Assembly (NCBI GenBank): GCA_016938395.1
Contig: JAFGUS010000095.1
Location: 1 to 28,200 of the forward strand
Source: Coriobacteriia bacterium
Lineage (GTDB): Bacteria > Actinomycetota > Coriobacteriia > Anaerosomatales > Anaerosomataceae
Direction: 5' to 3'
DNA length: 28,200 nt
A program made the position numbers and the translations under genes. Each line of letters opens with the position of its first letter. Position 1 is the first letter of the stretch. This document shows, piece after piece, positions 15,946-24,424 of the stretch. The notes under the pieces are model-generated. The model made no database searches. It was not told where the DNA came from and saw only the letters and a program-made list of their open reading frames with translations.

Positions 15946-17358
15946 TCAAGCCCCGACGGTCCGAGAGAGAACATCAGCGACGTTGGACCCGGCTTGACGC
16001 CGCGCCGCGCGGGCGGCGGCCATCAGCAGTCCGGCCAACAGCCAGGCGACCTCGTAGTACAAGAAGTACTGGAACAGGGAGCCAACACCGATCGCCAGCA
16101 TGCATGCCGCAAGCGCTCCGCCAACGCCGGAGGGTGAACGCCCGACGGTCCGCAGTGCAAGCGCGCCGACGACCACCACGGCCACCAGAGCAATCAGCCC
16201 TACAACGCCCGTCTCCGCCACGAACGCAAGCGGCACCTGGTGCGGATGTGTCACCCCGACCTCCGCTCCGGGGAGCACGTAGGTGGGATAGGCGAGGCCG
16301 AACGCCTCGAGACCCGTACCGAAGACCGGGCGGTCGGCGATCATCGCGAGCGACGAGCGGGCCATGAGCAGCCGAGTCGTGTTCGACGTGTTGCCTGACA
16401 CGTCGAGGACCGAGGCGAGTCGGGCGAGCGCTGCCGCGGGACCAAGCAGGACGACAGCGGCAGCAGCGGCGGCAGCGGTAACACCCGCTACCGCGATGCG
16501 CACCCGCCTCGTCCCGATCACGACGAGCACGGCCAGCCCGACCGCGAGGGCAACCCACGCGGCGCGTGAGAGCGTGAGCCCCACCACAGCCAGCATCAGC
16601 ACCGCCGCCGAGACGGGTACCCACCAACGACGCACCGAGCCAGCGAGCCACAGCGCCGCGAGCGCGGCGAGCACGAGGTGTGTCGCGAAGAAGTTCGGAT
16701 CGATGTAGAAACCGGCAGGGCGGGGCACCGGGCCGCCCGCGCCGAACACCGTGCCGATCGAGAACCCCGGAGTCGCCCACTGTGCCAGGCCGATCACGGA
16801 CACGGCGGTGGCAGCCCCCACGAACGCCAGGGTGGCGACCCTCAGCCAGCGAGGATCGTCCAGGGAGCGGGACACCACCAGGGCCGATACCCACAACATG
16901 GTCATGCGGGCCGCGTAGAGCGCACTGGTGCCGGGCGCGAGCGACGTAGGCACCGAGAGGAGCGCCGCCAGCGGCACCAGCCCGAGGGCCCATTCGAGTC
17001 CCTCCAGCCGGAGCCTTCGCGGTGCCCTTCCCCGTGCGGAACGGACGAGTGCCGCGAGCACCGATCCGGCAAGCACCACGTGGAAGAGTCCGACGAAGGA
17101 GTCCTCGACCACGAGCACGCCGTCTTTGAGCGCGATGGCGGCAAAGAGCGCCGCAGCAGCGAACACGGGACCACGCTCGTGCGCCAGTACGGCAGCCGCC
17201 ACCAGTACCACCGCCACGGCGAAGCGGACCCACGCGGTCGCACCTTCGACCGGCACGATCGACACGACGAGCGCCAGCACGGCCAGTGCGCCTGCGGTGC
17301 GTGGGGAGCGCTTTCCCCCGCGGTGACCACCGCTGTCCGGCGCTCCATGCGGTGTCAC
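15946..17358 (-). CDS. O-antigen ligase / Wzy-type polymerase family membrane protein
   Basis: About 470 aa, with ten or more hydrophobic helices and a larger loop before the last ones. The loop and C-terminal part carry the Wzy_C/O-antigen-ligase pattern: GNTSNTTRLLMARSSLAMI, PVFGTGLEAFG and HPHQVPLAFVAETGVVGL. Such enzymes join or polymerise lipid-linked glycans at the outer face of the membrane; the acceptor here cannot be told. The GTG start at 17356-17358 overlaps the thrB stop as GTGA, which I prefer over an in-frame start 48 nt upstream that would run further into thrB. Coupling to threonine synthesis is unusual. wecA, 13 kb away, may supply its lipid-linked substrate pathway. Confidence 0.85.
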   Translation of the reverse strand: MTPHGAPDSGGHRGGKRSPRTAGALAVLALVVSIVPVEGATAWVRFAVAVVLVAAAVLAHERGPVFAAAALFAAIALKDGVLVVEDSFVGLFHVVLAGSVLAALVRSARGRAPRRLRLEGLEWALGLVPLAALLSVPTSLAPGTSALYAARMTMLWVSALVVSRSLDDPRWLRVATLAFVGAATAVSVIGLAQWATPGFSIGTVFGAGGPVPRPAGFYIDPNFFATHLVLAALAALWLAGSVRRWWVPVSAAVLMLAVVGLTLSRAAWVALAVGLAVLVVIGTRRVRIAVAGVTAAAAAAAVVLLGPAAALARLASVLDVSGNTSNTTRLLMARSSLAMIADRPVFGTGLEAFGLAYPTYVLPGAEVGVTHPHQVPLAFVAETGVVGLIALVAVVVVGALALRTVGRSPSGVGGALAACMLAIGVGSLFQYFLYYEVAWLLAGLLMAAARAARRQAGSNVADVLSRTVGA

Positions 17359-18269
17359 CGCAGCGATGCCCCCCCACGGTCGACGGCAAGCGCAAGGACC
17401 CTGCACCGTCCGATACCCGCGAGCACCGGACGTACCTGTTCCGCGAACACAGCCGCACGAGCAAAGGCACGCTCGTCATCAGCCGCTTGTACAAGCGACA
17501 CCACCGTCGGCCCTGCGCCGGACAGTACTGCCGGTCCGACACCCGCAGCATCGAAAAGCGCTCTGATCGCCTCGAGGTCAGGGATGAGCGCAGCACGGTA
17601 CTGCTCGTGTATGGCATCGCGCAGCCCCAGCCGCAGGTGATCGGGATCACCGTCCGTGATGCCGAGGGCCACAAGCGCGGCCCGCGCCGCATTGGCCGCG
17701 GCATCGGCGTGCGGCACCACCGCCGGGAGCGACTCACGGGCGGCCGATGTGGGCAGTTCATGCTCCCCTATGACCGCGATCACGGCGAGACCGCCGGCGG
17801 GGCCTATGGGCACACTGGCCGGGACCCCCGATTCGGTCACCGTGATGCAGAATCCACCGTAGAGTGCCGCCGCGATGTTGTCCGCGTGCCCTTCGAGCTC
17901 GGCCCCCAGCGCGAGCAGCCTGCTGCGCGGGAGTCGCGCGCCCGAGAGCGCCTCACCGAGCACCAACCCGCCAACGATAGCGGCGGCCGACGAGCCCAGA
18001 CCTCTGCCGACCGGGATGCCGTTGTGGCACTCGATTGCGGCCCGCAGCTCGGGTTGACCCGCTTCGGCGAAGACCCGCGCCATGGCCCGGGCAACATCGT
18101 TCTCGGCGCCTCGAGCAAGCCCCCCGGCCCCCTCTCCCCCGACCTCCACGCGCCACTCATCGGCGAGCTCGGCCTCGAAGTCGTTGTAGAGGGCGAGCGC
18201 CAGGCCGAACGAGTCGTAACCCGGTCCGATATTGGCAGTCGAAGCCGGCACGCGGACGCCGCGGCGCAT
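17355..18269 (-). CDS. thrB: Homoserine kinase
   Basis: GHMP kinase phosphorylating L-homoserine with ATP in threonine synthesis. 304 aa. The N-terminal PASTANIGPGYDSFG (8-22) and the ATP-binding PVGRGLGSSAAA (86-97) are intact, and the C-terminal LSGAGPTVVSL completes the GHMP motif set. The ATG at 18267-18269 is 4 nt past the hom stop, with AGGAG 10 nt upstream. thrC, which usually sits with hom and thrB in actinobacteria, is absent here. Confidence 0.96.
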   Translation of the reverse strand: MRRGVRVPASTANIGPGYDSFGLALALYNDFEAELADEWRVEVGGEGAGGLARGAENDVARAMARVFAEAGQPELRAAIECHNGIPVGRGLGSSAAAIVGGLVLGEALSGARLPRSRLLALGAELEGHADNIAAALYGGFCITVTESGVPASVPIGPAGGLAVIAVIGEHELPTSAARESLPAVVPHADAAANAARAALVALGITDGDPDHLRLGLRDAIHEQYRAALIPDLEAIRALFDAAGVGPAVLSGAGPTVVSLVQAADDERAFARAAVFAEQVRPVLAGIGRCRVLALAVDRGGASLR

Positions 18270-18273
18270 GACG

Positions 18274-19563
18274 CTAGAGCTCCTCGACCCGTAGCACAGT
18301 GCCCACCGCGTCCACCACGTCGAGCGCGCCGATGGCGCCGAGTGCCGTCTGCATGTCACGCTCGGAGGCCTCGTGCGTGATCCAGACGATCTCGGCGCCG
18401 CCACCCTCATCGGCGCGCTTCTGGATGACCGAGGCGAGAGACACCCCGTTGTCCCCGAAGATGCCCGCGATGGAGGCGAGCACACCGGGCTCATCCCGCA
18501 CGTGGAGACGCACGTAGTACGAGGTCACCAGGTCGGCAAGGTCGCGGATCTCGAGACTCTCGGAGCAGGTGCACCCCACGAGCCCCGCACAGTCGCGCTC
18601 GATGTGCCGGGCGGCCTCGATGAGGTCGCCCACGACCGCGGATGCCGCGGGAAGCGAGCCGGCACCCTCTCCGAAGAACATCGTCTCGCCGACCGCGTCG
18701 CCTATCACGTAGATCGCGTTGTAGACCCCATCGACCTTCGCAAGCGGGTGGTCAGCCCGGATCATGGTGGGGTGCACCCGGATGTCCAGACCAGCCTCCA
18801 TCCGCTTCCCGATCGCCACGAGTTTAATCTCATATCCGGTCTCACGCGCATAGGCGATATCGCCGGGGGTGATGCCCCGTATTCCCTCGGCGGGAACGTC
18901 GGCGAAGGTCACGCGCGAGTTGAACGCGATGGAGGCGAGGATGGCGATCTTGGCGGCTGCGTCCAGGCCGTCGACGTCGGCGGTGGGATCGGCTTCGGCG
19001 AACCCGCGCGCCTGCGCCTCAGCCAACGCGGTGTCGTAGTCGAGCTTGTCCTCGCTCATGCGGGTGAGCATGTAGTTGGTGGTGCCATTGACGATGCCGT
19101 AGACGGCCTGGATCTCGTTGCTGACGAGACTGTGCTTCAGCGGACCGATGATGGGGATGCCGCCGCCGACGCTCGCTTCGAAGAGAATGTCCACGCCGTG
19201 CTCGGCCGCAGCGTCGAGCACCTCCTGCCCGTGCGTGGCCATGAGCGCCTTATTGGCGGTGACGACGGTCTTTCCCGCTGCGAGCGAGTCGAGCACCACA
19301 TCCCGGGCCACCCCGGTGCCGCCGATGAGCTCGATGACCACGTCGATAGACGGGTCACCGATGATCTCGCCCACCTGCGTGGTGAAGCGGTCCGGGGCAA
19401 TGCCGAGCGCCTCGGCGCGCGCCGGATCCCGGTCGGCGCACCTGACGAGTTCGATGGCCACGCCTGCCCGCGTGCGGAAGTGATCTCCGTGCCGCGTGAG
19501 AATCTCGACGACACCGCTGCCAACGGTGCCGAGGCCGACGAGGCCGACTCTGATGGTCCGCAT
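18274..19563 (-). CDS. hom: Homoserine dehydrogenase with ACT domain
   Basis: Reduces aspartate semialdehyde to homoserine, at the branch to threonine and methionine. 429 aa. NAD(P)-binding GLGTVGSG (10-17), TANKALMA (102-109, K105), NGTTNYML (159-166) and the catalytic region ADPTADVDGLDAAAK with K205. A C-terminal ACT domain (about 346-429, RDEPGVLASIAGIFGDNGVS) suggests threonine feedback. The ATG at 19561-19563 has AAAGG 8 nt upstream. An in-frame ATG at 19600-19602 has no ribosome site. Confidence 0.97.
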   Translation of the reverse strand: MRTIRVGLVGLGTVGSGVVEILTRHGDHFRTRAGVAIELVRCADRDPARAEALGIAPDRFTTQVGEIIGDPSIDVVIELIGGTGVARDVVLDSLAAGKTVVTANKALMATHGQEVLDAAAEHGVDILFEASVGGGIPIIGPLKHSLVSNEIQAVYGIVNGTTNYMLTRMSEDKLDYDTALAEAQARGFAEADPTADVDGLDAAAKIAILASIAFNSRVTFADVPAEGIRGITPGDIAYARETGYEIKLVAIGKRMEAGLDIRVHPTMIRADHPLAKVDGVYNAIYVIGDAVGETMFFGEGAGSLPAASAVVGDLIEAARHIERDCAGLVGCTCSESLEIRDLADLVTSYYVRLHVRDEPGVLASIAGIFGDNGVSLASVIQKRADEGGGAEIVWITHEASERDMQTALGAIGALDVVDAVGTVLRVEEL

Positions 19564-19642
19564 GGGTCGCGCCTTTCGTGCGGAGACGGTCACTAAGCGC
19601 ATCGCGCGCGGCTGTGTGCACTGGGGCTCCGGCCGCCTGCTG

Positions 19643-19648
19643 AGTATA
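19643..19648 (-). promoter_or_regulatory. Possible -10 of the hom-thrB promoter
   Basis: Minus-strand TATACT, 5/6 match to TATAAT, in the 124-nt gap between the YbaN-like gene and hom. The -35 region (CATGGG at a 17-nt spacer) is poor, so this is tentative. A transcript from here would have a leader of about 72 nt with no visible threonine leader peptide. Confidence 0.35.
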
Positions 19649-19687
19649 ACGCAGGGTACGGTCCGCCCATGCTCCCATAAGGGGCCC

Positions 19688-20110
19688 CTAGATCGCTCGG
19701 GCACCGTCGCAGTCGGGTTCGCGCGTGGGGATGCGGATCCCGATAAGGTAGTGCACGCCCACCGCGACCACGAAGAGCAGAATCGCGTAGCCAACTGTCC
19801 ACGGCCTTACGCCGATGTGCGCCATGATGATCGCCCATGATGCCTGGGACGTAACCCACATCGTGACGAGCGCGATCCGCTTGGCACGAAGTGGGATGCC
19901 CTTGCCCGACAGGTAGTCGCGCACGTAGCACCCGAGATGCTCGTGCTCGACGAGCCACGTGTGGAGTCGTTCGGAGCTGCGCACGAAGCAGGCCGCGGCG
20001 AGCAACAGGAAGGGCGTGGTGGGCCACATCGGCACGAAGATCCCGACGACGCCGAGGACGAGGGCGACGATACCTACCGTCAGGCATATGTACTTCAGCG
20101 TGCGTTTCAT
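19688..20110 (-). CDS. YbaN/DUF454 family inner membrane protein
   Basis: 140 aa, function unknown. Family pattern: a first helix, then GIFVPMWPTTPFLLLAAAC (22-40 region), FVRSSERLHTWLVEHEHLG, and two further hydrophobic segments near the end (WVTSQASWAIIMAHIG and VGYAILLFVVAVGVHYLIG). The ATG at 20108-20110 has AGGG 9 nt upstream. It sits alone between lysA and hom, in the middle of the lysine/threonine block, with no evident functional link. Confidence 0.88.
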   Translation of the reverse strand: MKRTLKYICLTVGIVALVLGVVGIFVPMWPTTPFLLLAAACFVRSSERLHTWLVEHEHLGCYVRDYLSGKGIPLRAKRIALVTMWVTSQASWAIIMAHIGVRPWTVGYAILLFVVAVGVHYLIGIRIPTREPDCDGARAI

Positions 20111-20163
20111 GACTCCCGACCCTGCAAACGGGGTACCGCCGTGCCGGCCAGGCCGCGGGGGAC

Positions 20164-21528
20164 CTACCCCTGCTGGTCGCATCGCATGAGATCGTCGTAC
20201 GTCTCACGCCGCACGGACCAGCGCCACTCCCCGTCGCGCACGAATACGACGCCAGGGCGCACCTGCTTGTTGTAGTTGCTGCTCATCGACTGGCAGTACG
20301 CGCCGGTCGCTGCCACGCAGACCACGTCGCCCGGCTCGGGGCACTGCAGCGGCGCGTCTTTGACCACGATGTCGCCGCTCTCGCAGTGCTTGCCCGCGAT
20401 CGTGCCCACCATCTCGCGCGGCTGGTCCGCTTTGTTGGCGATGACCGCCTCGTAGTGCGCGTCGTAGAGCGACGTTCGGATGTTGTCGGACATCCCGCCG
20501 TCGACAGCCACGTAGGTGCGAATGCCCGGTATCTCCTTCACCGAGCCGACCGTGTACAGCGTCACGCCCGCCCGCGCCACGATCGAGCGACCGGGCTCTA
20601 CGGCCATACGCGGCACCGCCACGCCGTTGCGCTCGCACTCCTCCTTGATGCCGTCGACGACGACCTTGCCGAAGTCCTTCACCGTCGACGGCTCGTCCGG
20701 GGCGCCGTACGCCACGCCGAGGCCGCCGCCGATGTCGAGCATGCGCACCGCGTGGCCCGTCTCGAGCTCGATCTCGCGCATGAAGGCGACCATCACCTCG
20801 ATCGCCTTCGCGTAGCTGTGAAGCGCGAAGATCTGGCTGCCGATGTGCATGTGCAGGCCTTCGAACTCAAGGCCCGGCAGCGCGATCGCGCTCTTGACCG
20901 CCTCCATCGCGAGGCCCTGGTTGAGCCCGAAACCGAACTTGGAGTCTTCGGCACCGGTCATGATGAAGTCGTGGGTGTCCGCCTCCACACCGGGTGTCAC
21001 GCGAACGAGAACGCGCTGCGTGACGCCGCGGTCGGCCGCAAGCGCCGAGAGCCGCTCCATCTCCTCGGCGTTGTCCACCACCACGCGCCCTATGCCCGCA
21101 TCGAGACACTCGGCAAGCTCGGCGGGCGTCTTGTTGTTCCCGTGCATCTGCACGCGCTCCATCGGGAATCCCGCGCGCACCGCGTAGGCGAGTTCACCGC
21201 CGGAGGCGCAGAGCAGACAACAGTCCTCCTCCTCGACGATCTTCACCATCGCGAGCGAGAGGAACGCCTTGCCCGCGTAGACCACGTCCACATCCGGCCA
21301 GTGGTAGCGCGTCCACGTCACATACTCGGAGAGCTGGTGGCGGATGGTCGCCTCGTCCATCACGTAGAGGGCGGTGCCCGCCTCGCGGGCGAGCTCCACC
21401 ATGTCGACGCCGCCGATCCACAGGTGTCCGTCCTTGACCTCGGCGGTCATGGGCAGAACGGGCAGAAGGTCGTGCGCGGTCCGCCGGTCCGGCTGTGCGG
21501 GCGGGCGCGAGGTCTGAGGCCTGGCCAT
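20164..21528 (-). CDS. lysA: Diaminopimelate decarboxylase
   Basis: PLP enzyme that decarboxylates meso-diaminopimelate to lysine. 454 aa. The PLP lysine is K87 in YAGKAFLS; GLHMHIGSQ (224-232), the glycine loop GGGLG (267-271), EPGRS (311-315) and the interface cysteine C382 in HCESGD, with Y411 in GAYCQSMSSNYN, complete the active site. The ATG at 21526-21528 has GGGGAGG 11 nt upstream. The 132-nt gap to vapC holds a weak -10-like TATCCT; no lysine riboswitch fits in it. Confidence 0.97.
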   Translation of the reverse strand: MARPQTSRPPAQPDRRTAHDLLPVLPMTAEVKDGHLWIGGVDMVELAREAGTALYVMDEATIRHQLSEYVTWTRYHWPDVDVVYAGKAFLSLAMVKIVEEEDCCLLCASGGELAYAVRAGFPMERVQMHGNNKTPAELAECLDAGIGRVVVDNAEEMERLSALAADRGVTQRVLVRVTPGVEADTHDFIMTGAEDSKFGFGLNQGLAMEAVKSAIALPGLEFEGLHMHIGSQIFALHSYAKAIEVMVAFMREIELETGHAVRMLDIGGGLGVAYGAPDEPSTVKDFGKVVVDGIKEECERNGVAVPRMAVEPGRSIVARAGVTLYTVGSVKEIPGIRTYVAVDGGMSDNIRTSLYDAHYEAVIANKADQPREMVGTIAGKHCESGDIVVKDAPLQCPEPGDVVCVAATGAYCQSMSSNYNKQVRPGVVFVRDGEWRWSVRRETYDDLMRCDQQG

Positions 21529-21660
21529 GGCGCGTACGTCCTCCCCTGAGGCGTCGTCTGTAAGGAGTGAGGATACACGACTGCGCCCGAGCAGGCGAAA
21601 CCGGCGGAGAAGCTCAGGCGACCGGACGCTGCAGACGGCGCCAGGCAGGCGCGCCACGGG

Positions 21661-22056
21661 TCATCCGAGCAGGACGACGCCCGGCCACTCTGCGTGGGCT
21701 CTACGGTCGGCGGAAATCAGCGGCGCGTCAAGCGATGCGGCGAGCGCCGGCGCCACGGCATCGTAGAGCGAGCACCCGAGTCGATCGGCGATGCGCATGG
21801 AGTCAGTAACGAGTGCGTCGCCCACCTCACGGACTGTGATCCTCCAGTCCAGGAACCTGTGCCACAGCTCGTCTCGTTCAGCGGGCGCGAGCAGCCTGGT
21901 CGCCACCCCCGCAAACTCGTAGACGAACAGAGACGGCACCGTGATCACAAGCTCGCCCGAGCCGTGACGGCTCAGAATCTGCCGCGCTTCTACGGAACCC
22001 GGCTCCGACCTGAACCACTTGATGGCGACGGACGCATCCAGGACGACCCTGCTCAC
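21661..22056 (-). CDS. vapC: VapC-type PIN-domain ribonuclease toxin
   Basis: 131 aa PIN-domain protein with the four acidic residues in place: D7 (VVLDASVAIKWF), E47 (FVYEFAGVA), D99 (SLYDAVAPA) and D116 (LISADRR). VapC toxins cleave tRNA or rRNA when released from their antitoxin. The GTG start at 22054-22056 overlaps the antitoxin stop as GTGA, the usual coupling for such pairs. The pair interrupts the argS-lysA order conserved in actinobacteria, consistent with acquisition by transfer. Confidence 0.93.
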   Translation of the reverse strand: MSRVVLDASVAIKWFRSEPGSVEARQILSRHGSGELVITVPSLFVYEFAGVATRLLAPAERDELWHRFLDWRITVREVGDALVTDSMRIADRLGCSLYDAVAPALAASLDAPLISADRRAHAEWPGVVLLG

Positions 22057-22358
22057 CCTCGCACCTCGCCTGCGTCACGGAGTGCAGCGTTGCCAGGTCC
22101 ACCCCTAAACTCACGAAGGATCTCCAGGCTCGACTCACCGTCTGCCGCGTGTCGTTCTCCGACCTGCTCGAGCCAGGCGATCCCGTCAGCGATCGCCTCG
22201 TGTCTCGTCCGGGCCTCACGCGACGCCTCACGGCCTGTCAGATAGGTCACCGCAGCCTCGCGCACAACCTCACTGCGCGTGACCCCCTCGGCACGGGCCA
22301 CGCCATCCAGATCAAGTAAGACATCGTCCGGTAGCGTCACCGTCACTCTGGTCACCAT
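22053..22358 (-). CDS. vapB: Ribbon-helix-helix antitoxin
   Basis: 101 aa. An N-terminal CopG/Arc-type ribbon-helix-helix DNA-binding domain (TRVTVTLPDDVLLDLDGVA, then SEVVREAAVTYL, residues 3-40) is followed by a charged helical tail that would bind the toxin. The ATG at 22356-22358 has GGAG 6 nt upstream. It probably represses its own promoter at the AT-rich palindromes just upstream. Confidence 0.9.
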   Translation of the reverse strand: MVTRVTVTLPDDVLLDLDGVARAEGVTRSEVVREAAVTYLTGREASREARTRHEAIADGIAWLEQVGERHAADGESSLEILREFRGGPGNAALRDAGEVRG

Positions 22359-22375
22359 GTCGCACTCCGTTCGTG

Positions 22376-22400
22376 AGTATATGCATATGCAGTGTATGCA
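22376..22400 (-). promoter_or_regulatory. Promoter and palindromic operator of the toxin-antitoxin operon
   Basis: Minus-strand TATACT (22376-22381) is a good -10 overlapping two interleaved palindromes, ATATGCATAT (22379-22388) and TGCATATGCA (22382-22391). A related TGCATACAC follows upstream, at 22392-22400 on the plus strand. The tract is AT-rich within a GC-rich region, and is placed where an RHH antitoxin would autoregulate. No good -35 is seen, as expected for a regulated promoter. Confidence 0.55.
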
Positions 22401-22469
22401 CGGGAGTATGAGGAGGCAAGCAGTCCACGGCAGGGTTCGCCCATGACCATCCGGAAAGCCAGGGGGCTC

Positions 22470-22487
22470 GCAGCGAAGCTCCGCTGC
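22470..22487 (-). terminator. Weak hairpin after argS
   Basis: Minus-strand GCAGCG-GAGCTT-CGCTGC, 6 bp, 5 nt past the argS stop, with no T-run. It may end argS transcription with Rho help. The rest of the 134-nt gap to vapB holds the operator described separately. Confidence 0.3.
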
Positions 22488-22492
22488 TGTAG

Positions 22493-24226
22493 CTACATCC
22501 GCTGCGGCGCGCTCACGCCGAGCAGACCGAGCGCCCGGGCGAGCACGATGCGCGACGCATCGGCGAGTGCAAGGCGCGCGCTGCGCAGTGCCGGGTCGTC
22601 CACCACCACCTGGCAGTGTGTGTAGAAGCCGTGGAACGCCGCGGCGAGGTCCTCCGCGTAGGTGGTGAGCTTGTGGGGCGCCCGTTGACGCGCCGCGAGT
22701 GCGACCACCTCCGGGAACTCCGCGAGTTTGCGCAAGAGCGCGAGCTCGGCCTCGCCGGCGAGTGTCTCGGGCTCCGAGCCGAGAAGCGCCAGTGCGGTGT
22801 CGTCCGCAGCGATTCCTGCCGCAATGGCGGCCACGTCCACGCTCTCGTCGGCCGTGTCGGCGCCCGCCGCCTTGCGCAGGATGCTGCAGATGCGCGCGTG
22901 GGCGTACTGCACGTAAAAGACCGGGTTGTCGCTCGAGCGCTCCTTCGCGAGCCCGATGTCGAAGTCGAGCGGCTGGTCGGTGGACCGGCGCAGGAAGAAG
23001 TAACGCGCCGCGTCAGCGCCCACCTCGTCAAGAAGGTCCTCGAAGGTGACCATCTCGCCGGTGCGCTTGCTCATGCGCACGACCTCACCGTTGCGGAAGA
23101 GGTTCACCATCTGGCCGATGATCACTTCAAGCTTGCCGGGATGGCCGAGTGCGGCTACGGCCGACTCCATACGCTTCACGTAGCCGTGATGGTCCGCGCC
23201 CCAGATGTCGATCACGAGATCGAAGCCGCGGTCGTACTTGTCGGCGTGATACGCCACATCGGCGGCGAAGTAGGTGTAGGTGCCGTCGGCCTTCTTGAGC
23301 ACGCGGTCCTTGTCGTCGCCGAATGAGGTGGAGCGGAACCAGACGGCCCCCTCCTGATCGAAGACGTGTCCCGCCTCGCGCAGACGCCCGATGCCCCGCT
23401 CGATCGCAGTCGAACCGCCATCGTCGCCCGCAGCGTGCAACGTGCGCTCCGAGAACCACACGTCGAAGTCGACACCCATACCGGAGAGCACGCGCTTGAG
23501 GTGCGCGAGCACCTGGGCGTACGCCTTCTCGCGGAAGTGGGCCTCCCTGCTCGACGGCTCGGCGTCCACCCACGTGAGTCCCTCGGCCTCGTGGATCTCG
23601 CGCGCGATCTCCGTGATGTACGCACCGCGGTAGCCGTCCTCGGGGAACTCGATCTCGCGCCCGCAGAGCTCGAGGTAGCGCGCCGAGACGCTCGCCGCAA
23701 AGATGTCCATCTGCACCCCGGCGTCGTTGACGTAGAACTCCCGCTCGACGCTGTCGCCGGCGTGCCCCAGGATGCGCGCGATGCTGTCGCCGAGCGCCGC
23801 CCAACGGCCGTGGCCCACGTGCATCGGGCCTACGGGGTTGGCCGAGACGAACTCGATCTGCACGCGCCTGCCGGTCCGCGCGCCGGCACCAAAGTCCGCC
23901 CCCTGCGTGCGTGCGCGAGTGACCACCTCGGCAAGGACCCCGCGGGCGAGCCGGATGTTGATGAAGCCGGGGCCCGCGATCTCGACCGCTTCGGCCGTGG
24001 CGCCGAGGCGCTCCCGAAGTTCGTCGGCAACGATCTGCGCCACCGCGCGCGGCTGCATGCCGGCCGCCTTGGCCGTCACGAGAGCGACGTTGGTCGCCCA
24101 GTCGCCGTGCGAGGGGTCACGCGGGCGCTCGACCGAGACCTCTGGCGCCGCGGCGAGCGGCAGCCGTCCGTCGGCGATGACCGTCGCCATCACTTCAGCG
24201 ATCAGTGCGTTCAGGGTCTCGCGCAC
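22493..24226 (-). CDS. argS: Arginyl-tRNA synthetase
   Basis: Class I synthetase, about 577 aa. The N-terminal Add1 domain is about 1-110. The HIGH signature appears as HVGHG (136-140) after ANPVGP; the KMSKS equivalent is RMSKR (384-388). The C-terminal DALR anticodon-binding domain ends at RM. I chose the GTG at 24224-24226 because AGGAG sits 7 nt upstream; the in-frame ATG at 24239-24241 has only a distant GAGGG and would place the better site inside the gene. It is divergent from the small plus-strand gene. Confidence 0.97.
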   Translation of the reverse strand: MRETLNALIAEVMATVIADGRLPLAAAPEVSVERPRDPSHGDWATNVALVTAKAAGMQPRAVAQIVADELRERLGATAEAVEIAGPGFINIRLARGVLAEVVTRARTQGADFGAGARTGRRVQIEFVSANPVGPMHVGHGRWAALGDSIARILGHAGDSVEREFYVNDAGVQMDIFAASVSARYLELCGREIEFPEDGYRGAYITEIAREIHEAEGLTWVDAEPSSREAHFREKAYAQVLAHLKRVLSGMGVDFDVWFSERTLHAAGDDGGSTAIERGIGRLREAGHVFDQEGAVWFRSTSFGDDKDRVLKKADGTYTYFAADVAYHADKYDRGFDLVIDIWGADHHGYVKRMESAVAALGHPGKLEVIIGQMVNLFRNGEVVRMSKRTGEMVTFEDLLDEVGADAARYFFLRRSTDQPLDFDIGLAKERSSDNPVFYVQYAHARICSILRKAAGADTADESVDVAAIAAGIAADDTALALLGSEPETLAGEAELALLRKLAEFPEVVALAARQRAPHKLTTYAEDLAAAFHGFYTHCQVVVDDPALRSARLALADASRIVLARALGLLGVSAPQRM

Positions 24227-24260
24227 GCTGCAGCTCCTCATCGGGCGGAATCGGCCCTCT

Positions 24261-24289
24261 ACGATACAGGGGGCGTCACAGCGCGGCAA
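24261..24289 (-). promoter_or_regulatory. Promoter of argS
   Basis: Minus-strand TTGCCG (24284-24289), 17-nt spacer, TATCGT (24261-24266). The -35 is identical to that of rpmE. Predicted start is near 24254, about 28 nt before the GTG. Confidence 0.5.
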
Positions 24290-24424
24290 TCCACCCACCG
24301 GGTCGCTGGGCTTGACTATCTCCTCGAGCGGGTTCAGCCTTAAGGTATCTTAGGACGGTGCCGATAGCCCGGGTACAGACTGAGCGTCAGCTTGCACAGG
24401 TCACTCGCACGGAAGGACGCCATC

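Noticed and set aside
19564..19687. Threonine attenuator or leader peptide before hom
   Set aside because: An in-frame ATG at 19602 has one Thr codon and no ribosome site, and no alternative hairpins with a T-run were found.
21529..21660. Possible lysine riboswitch before lysA
   Set aside because: The gap is only 132 nt and shows no conserved five-helix pattern; a lysine riboswitch needs more room.
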